Below are positions 56,363 through 64,000 of a DNA stretch of 64,000 nt, in pieces. The notes under the pieces are model-generated. The model did not search any database. It was not told the origin of the DNA and was given only the letters and a program-made list of their open reading frames with translations. Each line of letters opens with the position of its first letter. Position 1 is the stretch's first letter. A program made the translations under genes and the position numbers. Source of the stretch: Macrobrachium rosenbergii (Eukaryota > Arthropoda > Malacostraca > Decapoda > Palaemonidae); contig NC_089784.1 in NCBI RefSeq assembly GCF_040412425.1, forward strand, positions 38,687,570-38,751,569, read 5' to 3'.

Positions 56363-56896
56363 CAGTAAAGCCCCCGTATTCGTGGTCTCACAATTTGCAG
56401 ACTCACCTACTCACTGATTTCTGTATGGAACATATATACGCATTATTCGCTGAAAATTTGCCCATTTGTGGTATTTTTCACTGAGAAATATTCACTGATT
56501 ACTATTTTTATGACTAAATGCACTTTTTGTGATAGAAACTATTAAAATACTCAGGTACCCAGGTAGTGCTCAAATTATGATAATTCGCTTTACAATAATT
56601 TGATGGGGTAAGCAATTAATACCGATACAACAATATCTAAAAAATATTTTTAAATTTCGCGCGGATGCAGGCATTGGCATACAATCAGGCAGCGAGAGAC
56701 CAAATTACAATAGGCCACCTTCTTTTCCTCCATCTCTTTATTCCGTCTTCTAGTTAAAAAGGTGAAAGAGAATGATAAAAGTATTGTTAGTAACATTATA
56801 CTCTTGCATAAATGCGTACAGCCATAAACAGCCAAACGAGAAACTGTTGTTTTGTTTATAACTGAATCGGTTAACAATTTATTTCTGGTGATAGAA

Positions 56897-57063
56897 ATTC
56901 ATTTCTCGCTATAATGTGGTTCGGATTCCACAATAAGCTGTAGGTCCCGTTGCTAAGTAACCAATTGGTTCTTAGCCACGAAAAATAAGTCTAATCCTTC
57001 GGGCCAGCCCTAGGAGAGCTGTTAATCAGCTCAGTGGTCTGGTAAAACTAAGGTATACTTAAC
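56897..57063. mobile_element. SINE-like repeat
   Basis: Compact 167-bp segment of balanced composition: ataatgtggttcggattcca, caataagctgtaggtcccgt, tctaatccttcgggccagcc, aatcagctcagtggtctggt. gtggttcggattcc resembles a tRNA B box and cagctcagtggtctgg an A box, though in swapped order. I recall this unit as very frequent in decapod genomes; that is memory, not a search. Confidence 0.6.
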
Positions 57064-57174
57064 AGCCGTTTGTATTTCAACCACCGTACGGTAATAAACA
57101 ATTACCGTAGTTATAGAACAAATGAAGTTAAGTAGAATAGGACTGATGTATTTTTACATTATACCCTTATTCAG

Positions 57175-57310
57175 TATGGATAAAAGATCGGCAAGAAAAT
57201 ATACTGCTAGATTTAAGCTGCAAGTTGTGGCTGAAGCTGAGAAAACAATGTTCAAGCTGCTAATGACTATAAGTTATTGTGCATCGGCAACATGGATGAA
57301 ACTCAGCCAT
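57175..57310 (+). pseudogene. transposase N-terminal fragment
   Basis: MDKRSARKYTARFKLQVVAE AEKTM is a typical start of a pogo-type transposase DNA-binding domain (KRxxYxAxFKLxVVxxAExxxN). Afterwards the frame degrades (FKLLMTISYCASATWMKLSH). No DDE core was found downstream. Confidence 0.65.
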
Positions 57311-58329
57311 AATTAAAATGGGAGAGGAAGTATTTTAATCAAAACTACGGGGCATGAAAGAACAATATTACTGCTATTTTTCCACCGATAAACATTAAAT
57401 ATGTAAAGCTCGTATTGTGATGAAATCAAGTGAAAATAGCGAATGGAATCAATTTTTTTTTTTTTTTTACACAAAACAGACATGCCCCCAAATGGCCTGT
57501 GTCATCTATTAACGAAAAAAATAGCTAAATTAATTTCACAATGAGACGTATTTTAAGTTATATTTCAACTTAAAATCACTTCGTATAACGAAAAATAACC
57601 TTGCCCCATATGAGTAAAGTATGTAGAGATTCATTTATGCTAACTAGAAGCAAAAAAAGTGCTCTGAACTGAGTTGAACACAGCGAAATAAACTTACCTT
57701 GTAATTGATTTACAAACCAAAACACTGATCGCTATGACTGCAATTTATAATACAAAAGCAGTATAATATATACAGTATTATTGGATACAGTACAGTGAAT
57801 TAAAGCATAGCATTTTAAAAGATCCATGGAAAAGATGCATATTCATTATGTTGATGTTTGTATAACACGATATTATGTGAATATAGAGTACAGTATAATG
57901 TAGGTTAGGCTACCGTATATGTATACAGTACCATATACCATAGTGTAGGCTAAGCTAATTCTTGTTTGTTATTCAGTTTCTCTTTGTATTGAATTATTAT
58001 AAGTCACTCTGCATGAACCTCCAGAATTAGCTGATATTAATAATTACTGTACCGTGTATGTATAGAGTACAGTGTACTTTATAGTGTAAGCTAGGTTACC
58101 ATATTTGTATACATGGTACTGAATACCCCAGTGTAGGATAGACTATATTCAAGATACATTTTTTCCAACAAACAATGGGTTTTTTGGAACCTAACCCCAT
58201 CGTAAGTATTATAATACCTGTATAAGAATTTTTAGAGTTTTTTTGTGTTTCAGCTATCAAAATAGGCAGTTCTAAGTGTTTTTAGAAGGTTTCTAAGTAT
58301 TCGTCTTGCGGTTACAACAATCATGGCAT

Positions 58330-59910
58330 ACAAGGAAGCATTAACGGAACCCTTGCTTTATGGATTCAGATTGACTCCAGCATAGAAATTATTACTTCCC
58401 TTCTGCAGTCTTTTGCTCTACGAAGACCTGCTCTCAAAAGACTTCCAATTACTTGGTCCCTAAACAAGGTACTTAGACTTCTATCTACCCCTCAATTCAG
58501 CAGACCCAATACAACTGCAACTTGCATGCTACAAAAGGCGATCCTCCTGATTGCATTAGCATCAGGAGCCTGTATTAGTGAACTGAGCTGTCTTAGACAG
58601 GGACGATAAATTACACAAACTGCTGATAATCAGTTATTATTGTCCCCTGTCCCATCATTCCTGGCCAAGAATGAGGATCCTTTAAGAAAGAAATCTATTC
58701 TTATAAGAAAACTCAGTTTAGCAGACAAAACATTATGCCCAGTTCAAGCACTTAAGGTTTACCTAGAGGTCACGGCAAACATCCCAGAAGTTCCGATTTT
58801 GCTACATCCTAGCACGGATAAACCACTCTCTACCAGGGCTAAGAATAATTTTAGTGTCCCTCATTAAAAAGGCAAACCCACACTCCTTTCTTAGGTCACA
58901 TGATATTAGGAAAGTAAGTACATCGTTGGCCTTCTTCAGAAATGTCTCTTTCGAAGAAGTGTCCGAAAGTGCAGGGTGGGCATCAGAGACAGTGTTCTTA
59001 AAACATTGCTGCCATGAGCTTGAACAAATTCATTTACACTGCATATCAGTAGGTGGTATGGTTAGTCTTGACCCCAGGGCATCTTCTTAACTGGTGAGTA
59101 TGCTGACTATTTCTGGGGAAGATGCGATAAGACTGCAACCACATCCAGCATACTTAGGAAAGTCACTACAGAACTTCACCCTAAAAATGCAAGTTCTTGT
59201 CTAGTTTCTCATTTCTTGTTACCAAAACCCCAAAAGGTTTTTTAGAATAAGGAGTTAGGCTTGAAACTTGTGGCTTGACCTTGGGCCAGAAATGTTTTTT
59301 GTTTTTTCTTTGGGTTTTTGGGATTAAAATTTTGAGAGCTTAAGCATTTTGTTACTTGTCAATTTCTTGAGAGCTTAAGCCTTATGTTACCTGTCAATTT
59401 CTTTTATAAAGCTCCTTGAGGACAAAACAAGCGACTATGCTATCAAAAAACAGGTTTTGAAATACGAAAAACCTAGTTTTGTCAGTTGATGTTGAGTCCT
59501 CAAAACCCTCCCACTTCCCTGACAAAAAGGCATGGGATTTGGGCAAGGGGTCATCCTACATTGACCAGCAGAGAGTAATGGAGCTGGTCTTTTGCCTGCC
59601 CTGGTCGTAAACAAGATGCGCAATAGTCACTTCATGCAGTTTTTGACTTAGGAAAAACTGGGTTCAGCTTCGCTGAAGATAAAGGAAAATGCCCTCTTAT
59701 CTTTGAGTCCATTATACTCTATCACATGTCATAGTTTTTTCATTACAACACAATACCTGGCTACAAGACCAGGCTAGAAAAATATTTCTTTGATACTAGT
59801 CTAGTCACCATGGAGTGCTGGCACACCATGGCACTAACTCCTTGAGGACTCAACAGCGACTACCAAAAATAGATTTTTCCTATGTCAAAACCTGTTTTAT
59901 AGATAAATGT
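58330..59910 (+). mobile_element. DIRS copy F, recombinase end only
   Basis: Retains the tyrosine recombinase region (58400-59090) and a right end of a different DIRS family: internal complementary region 59447-59505 (aaacaggttttgaaatacga, tgttgagtcctc) complementary to 59835-59898 (gaggactcaacagcgactac, ttttcctatgtcaaaacctg). RT and gag are absent. Confidence 0.75.
58400..59090 (+). pseudogene. DIRS F tyrosine recombinase relic
   Basis: Visible: SFALRRPALKRLPITWSLNK, VLRLLSTPQF, KAILLIALASGACISELSCL (58535-58590, RxSEL-type box without its arginine), SPVPSFLAKNEDPLRKKSIL, TLCPVQALKVYLEVT and PEVPILLHPSTDKPL in one frame. SHDIRKVSTSLAFFRNVSFE and EVSESAGWASETVFLKHCCH follow in a second (58890-59020). 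HDIRK keeps the H-x-x-R box. The catalytic tyrosine expected in FLKHY is cysteine. One frameshift near 58860 and one stop near 58607. Confidence 0.8.
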
Positions 59911-60162
59911 GATGTTACTTTATTAATTTTTTCTTATTTTCCATACTGTAGTTACAACATTTATACATTTCTATAGTAAATTATGTAAAATTTTAAAAGA
60001 AACCATATCGATTCCCAGTCTTTTCCAAAAGTTTGGAGCAAGGGGTGGGTGTAATCTGTCAGTTATCTTGACATAGTGACCATGAAGGGGAGGAAGTGTT
60101 GCCCACTCGCAGTCAAATATGTTGCCCACTTGGTGGCCAAAATACTGCTACAAAGGATACTG

Positions 60163-60251
<89 letters not shown>

Positions 60252-61020
60252 GCCAAAGGATACTCAGAATGTGAGAGATGGATAGAGAGATAGCTAGAAA
60301 GGGAGAGTGGTTGATGCTAGAAGGGTTAGAAGTACGTACGTATATATTTTTAAGGGTAAAACGTTTGAGATGACTGAATAATTAATACAGTAATGGGATA
60401 ATAGTTTAAGGTATATTTGATGTAGGATGCTAGTTTAAGGTATACATTTGGTATTTGAGCTTTCAAGATAGGCAGTTAGAAGCATTTTTAGAGGGGGGGA
60501 TGTATTAACTATTCACGGGGGTTTGTGGTACGCATCCCCTGTGAATACGGGATTATATATATAGTAAACCCCCGCATTCGCGTTCTCACAATTTGCTGAC
60601 TCACCTATTCGCGGATTTCTCCATGGAACATATATACACATTATTCGTGGAAAATTCGCCCATTCGCGGTATTTTTCACTGAGAAATGTTCCCGATTACT
60701 GTATTTTCATATAATTTTCATGACTAAATGCACTTTTTGTGATAAAACTATTAGAATACTCAGATATAAGCATTTTTAGAGTTTTTTTTTTTTTTGTGTT
60801 TGAACTATCAAAATAGGCATTTCTAAGTGTTTTTAGAGGGGTTTAAATATTCGTGGATTTTAGCTATTCGCATCCTTATATATTCCCGAGTTAACTGGGA
60901 TTCGTAGATTATACTGTTTTCATTGCATTTTTAAATCATGCAGTATTATAAAGAATTACTTTGAATGCTAGAAAGATAAAAAGAAGATAATAAAATTTAG
61001 ATTCATGTGACAATCAAAAT
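59911..61020. mobile_element. MITE copies around a microsatellite
   Basis: 60166-60249 is a CT tract (listed separately). About 60400-60555 is the right half of a 16513/35632-type MITE (gtttaaggtatatttgatgt, ggcagttagaagcattttta, gaatacggg). 60561-60916 is a nearly complete second copy starting agtaaacccccgcattcgcg and ending cgtagattatactg. They sit end to end. Confidence 0.7.
60166..60249. repeat. (TC)n microsatellite
   Basis: Uninterrupted 84-bp TC tract. Confidence 0.98.
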
Positions 61021-62095
61021 TTACTTTTTCCATGTTTTGAAAGTTATGAACTTGGAGAGAATTTCGCAGGGGCAGTATCTGACATTAGAAGTCATGAAGT
61101 AAAATGCACACTGCCATCTATTGACAAAAATACATACTAAACATTTTCTATAGGGAGAGGAAATATAGAAACTGAATTCATCAAAGAACAAGTATTTTAT
61201 GAGTATGAACGAGTATTCTCGTGATTGTAAGAATACATGGTCGCTAATCACAACAATACTTGGAATAATCAAGGAATGGGCTAAAGGAACAGGTTCATCT
61301 TCATCTTCATGTTCTGTTCCTTGCAAAATTCCTGCTAGCGAATAGGCACACAGTAAAATTTGAACTTACGGGTGGCAAAGGGGAGCACTTCAAACACAGT
61401 TTTAACTTGTGACCCTGCCTGTTCGTATCTCTTAATGTTCATAACATGAATGTTTGTAAGTAGAGTGGTGACTGTATTATTCTTACTCACCAGTGTTTCA
61501 CTCTGTGCACATGTGCATAATGTGCATATGTAAACCATATATGTGTGTGTATGTATGCATACATTTATACATCACATTGAGGTAAACTACAATATGCACT
61601 TTGCTGAGTATTTAAATGTTATGTCAGACAAAAATTTACAAATCCTTACTCATCCAAAATGCATCATAAATCAATCAACTTAGGGAATCATACATTATTG
61701 GTTGAAACATTTGGTAAAATGATTAAAGTGACAGACATGATAAATTGCTCGGCTTGAGGTAAGGGTTATTTGGATGATGATGATATTGACAATCCAAATT
61801 AACTATGAGAACAGTAAGGTGATCCTGAAAGTGGTACATATACACTGTTGAAAGCAGAAGCAATTGATGAAGGAATGAGACTGATAGAAGAAGGCTTCTT
61901 TTGCCAGCGTGCCGCACATCATCTTTCAATCAAGTACAAAACACTTTAGTGTGTAAAGTAGTTCAGCAAACGATGAATTTTATGTTGACATGGACTTGAG
62001 TTAAATTTAATGGGTAGTATATGTTAAAATGTTGTACTATATCCCAGTTTAAATAATTGAAACGAGATCTGGAAATAATTTGTAGACTTTTTCAG
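61021..62095. other. intron, nothing recognised
   Basis: Last kilobase before the exon at 62096. No element or exon recognised; minus-strand frames (for example 61021-61326, 101 codons) have no family features. Confidence 0.5.
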
Positions 62096-62270
62096 GATGG
62101 TTCCAACTTGGCACCAACACAGCGAGCATACCACGTTGAAGAAGTTAAGTCTAATTCTTCTCTAGCTGTAGACAAGAGATACTATTTGGCTCATCAGATT
62201 CACCCAGTTGTATCCCGTCTCTGTGACCCCATAGAGGGAACAGATGCTGCAAGAATAGCAGAATGTTTAG
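62096..62270 (+). CDS. POLA1: POLA1 exon, C-terminal part of thumb
   Basis: This exon has 175 bp (phase 0 in, phase 1 out), acceptor gactttttcag and donor ttag|GTATGT. It encodes DGSNLAPTQRAYHVEEVK, then SLAVDKRYYLAHQIHPVVSR and LCDPIEGTDAARIAECLG across the junction. QRAY, YYLxxQIHPVVxRxCxPI and the EGTDAxxIAxxLG segment are strongly conserved in polymerase alpha. The exon lies 12.7 kb downstream of the previous one, after DIRS copies E and F. An upstream ATG in the same frame is intronic; the exon starts at the acceptor. Confidence 0.96.
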
Positions 62271-62384
62271 GTATGTTTTGCTCAATAAAATTTTATTCCT
62301 TTCCATGTCACATGCACATGTACCATTTGTATGTAGTGGTGCAATTTATAACTAGACACTTTTTAATCTTGAAGTTTATTACAG

Positions 62385-62566
62385 GACTAGATCCATCTGG
62401 ATATCGTGTATCAAGACAGTATGGACAGGCAGAAGAGGAGGAGGAGGCTTCATCATCACTGATATCAGATGAGGAAAGATATCGCTTGTGTGAAAGATTC
62501 TCTTTCAGCTGTCCTTCATCGAACTGTGACACAATTATTACTATGGACTCTCCTTTCTTGGGTGTG
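62385..62566 (+). CDS. POLA1: POLA1 exon, start of zinc-binding C-terminal region
   Basis: This exon has 182 bp (phase 1 in, phase 0 out), acceptor tttattacag and donor gtg|GTATGT. It encodes LDPSGYRVSRQYGQAEEEEE, a serine-rich acidic linker, SDEERYRLCERFSFSCPSSN and CDTIITMDSPFLGV. LTDEE/SDEERYRxCERF is the conserved entry to the cysteine-rich C-terminal domain, and the CPSSNC cysteines should belong to the first zinc module that precedes the binding site for the B subunit. The remaining zinc ligands would be in exons beyond 64000 or unrecognised in 62567-64000. Confidence 0.94.
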
Positions 62567-63410
62567 GTATGTTGAACATTGTTTTGATCTCTCCTTTGAA
62601 AAGTGCACAAAATGAGTTAATCAGCAACTTTTTTGTAAATACTAACCATGAACGTTACTGGTTAATAGTAGAAACAGTTAGTAAATGGATATGGGTTTAA
62701 TGATTTTCTTCTGGTTGAATGCCATCTATTTTATGTTCAACATGACTGTTTACACTGTTCTTCTCTTTTGTGAAAAAGTTGTTTTTTATTAGGCATTAAG
62801 ATTTTTTTAAATTATTAAGGTGGTATTTGTGTTGGGTGAGTAAATTTCCATATATATTTATTTGTCCTATTTGGAGTATATTTAAAAAAAAGTTGGAAAG
62901 CATTGTTGACTTACATTAATTTTATTACAATCCCATAAATCTTATATGTCAATATTTGTGCTATAAATGTTCCCAGGATCGTCAGTCCTTTGTCTGTTAC
63001 ACTTAAAAAGGAAAGTAGTCTCACCATGTATGCAATCTCTGAATCCTCAGGTATGTCTGCTCGAATAGCTCCACCTATTGTAATCCTGCAATACTGTTAA
63101 AAGTTCCATTTTCTTTCCCCAGGTGTCAGCATTGTAGAGGATTACTATCTCAATGATTATTATTTATTCATTTTCCTTTTTTCTTATTTAAAAATATTTT
63201 TTTGATTTTTACTTGGATCCACTTTGTAGTTGATTAAATGAATAACTCTTTATTTACCAAGTACTGTACTTCACTATTGTTTAAACAGTAACCATCAGTG
63301 AGCAGTTGGCTTGGTCATCATTTTAAAAATGTAGCTGTTGCAGTGTTGCTGAGTTTCAATATCATGTCATAGATCAGCTTGTCCATAATTTAGTATAGTT
63401 TTTTCATATT
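62567..63410. other. intron, nothing recognised
   Basis: AT-rich intron after the last visible exon. No continuation of the zinc-binding region of POLA1 is seen. Confidence 0.5.
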
Positions 63411-63615
63411 ATTTCTAGTACCAAGCAATTTTTCATAGTTTTTCTAGTCCAAAGCAATTTTTTTTTTATTTTTTTGCCCCAAGCAGTTTTCAGAATTTTT
63501 TTAAGTGCTAAGCAATTTTTCAATTTTTTTAGTTCCAAGTAATTTTTCAGGTTGTCCTTAGTCCCAAGCAATTTTTCATATTTGTTTTTAGTCCCAAGCG
63601 AGTTTTGAGGACTTA
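63411..63615. repeat. ~30-bp minisatellite, about seven units
   Basis: Units of the form agtcccaagcaatttttcat followed by a T-rich spacer of variable length, strongly diverged. Confidence 0.8.
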
Positions 63616-64000
63616 CATTTTAGTTATTAACAGTTTTCAATTGTTTTATGTCTAAATAAATATCTCCTGAAGAGATAATGCTAAACAAAAAATTTGGTTT
63701 ATTGACAGTTTTGTCAAATTTTAAAAAGACATATAAAATATGTCTGTGAATTATTATGGATAGGATCAAGTAAGCTATACTCTGTTTTGGACTGTTGTGT
63801 GTAAATAAACACATCTTGAAATTTTATTGCTAAAAACACATTTTTAGATTGTCCATTGGTTCATGGACAGTTTTGTTCATCGCTTGTATGTGACTGTGAA
63901 CGACACATTGTAAAAAATGCAGTCTGTATGAGTAATCCTAGATAGGATCAGGTTTGAGTTATATATTTTTTTGGACAGTTTTATGAGTAAATAGACATAT

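Larger units (their letters stand above)
56565..58222 (+). mobile_element. nested pogo/Tigger-type element
   Basis: Left end caggtagtgctcaaattatg, right complement caggtattataatacttacg, with TA on either side at the break in the host MITE. It contains a transposase N-terminus at 57175-57310 and a SINE-like unit at 56897-57063. Much of 57360-58200 is AT-rich and unreadable. Confidence 0.6.
56363..58310. mobile_element. MITE split by a nested Tigger-type element
   Basis: Left part 56363-56564 (cagtaaagcccccgtattcg to ttaaaatactcaggta) and right part from about 58223 (taagaatttttagag, aaaataggcagttctaagtg, gtattcg) are continuous when compared with the copy at 35632-35974. The intervening 1.66 kb is a nested insertion bounded by TA. 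Confidence 0.75.

Noticed and set aside
56897..57063. tRNA gene suggested by A-box and B-box-like words
   Set aside because: The B-box-like word lies upstream of the A-box-like word and no acceptor stem exists; a SINE-like repeat is the better reading.
62057..62575. A single 172-codon gene
   Set aside because: This is two POLA1 exons read through the 114-bp intron, which happens to be open in frame; homology and splice sites support two exons.

Overview
The window is animal nuclear DNA. It carries an internal part of one host gene on the + strand, with exons buried in very long introns full of transposable elements. The host gene is POLA1, the catalytic subunit of DNA polymerase alpha. Nine exons (9976-10203, 15220-15363, 15705-15813, 33423-33562, 41058-41263, 41476-41578, 49197-49357, 62096-62270, 62385-62566) encode about 483 codons: the family-B palm motifs A ([10 protein letters not shown]), B (KxxxNSxYG) and C (YGDTDS), the thumb, and the first cysteines of the C-terminal zinc region. 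All introns are GT-AG and phases match across every junction except the one after the seventh exon, where a one-base deletion is apparent. Earlier and later exons lie outside the window or are not visible.

Organism: very probably an arthropod and most likely a decapod crustacean (shrimp, crayfish or crab). This is inferred from the polymerase sequence, kilobase-scale introns, long CT/GA microsatellites, many DIRS-type tyrosine-recombinase retrotransposons, abundant pogo/Tigger-type MITEs and a SINE-like unit I associate with decapods. No database search was possible.

Layout. 1-9975: upstream intron with a degraded TTAA-type satellite element, a long MITE derivative, a second TA-flanked TIR element, a Jockey-like LINE relic and a minus-strand Tigger (TIGD-like) transposon. 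10204-15219: LINE relic, a MITE and tandem duplications. 15814-33422 (17.6 kb intron): two CT microsatellites, a MITE, DIRS copies A, B and C in succession, and a right-end DIRS remnant. Copy B carries a U6 snRNA-like sequence. 33563-41057: CA repeat, two MITE families, a plus-strand Tigger transposase relic cut by a piggyBac-like element made of about four 370-bp tandem units, and a minus-strand EGF-domain relic. 41579-49196: LINE endonuclease fragment, DIRS copy D and a DIRS end remnant. 49358-62095: DIRS copy E (terminal inverted repeats nearly identical), a nested MITE/Tigger/SINE cluster, DIRS copy F, a CT repeat and MITEs. 62567-64000: intron with a minisatellite.

How it fits together: only POLA1 is a host gene that looks functional. 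The DIRS copies (gag, RT, RNase H, Dam-like and tyrosine recombinase regions, inverted terminal repeats plus an internal complementary region near the right end) are all frameshifted, and all six lie in the same orientation as POLA1. The main points for follow-up are the U6-like RNA inside DIRS B, splice-donor-like sequences at DIRS ends, damage to the RT catalytic YxDD box in all five RT-bearing copies, and the POLA1 frameshift with a possible in-frame rescue donor.
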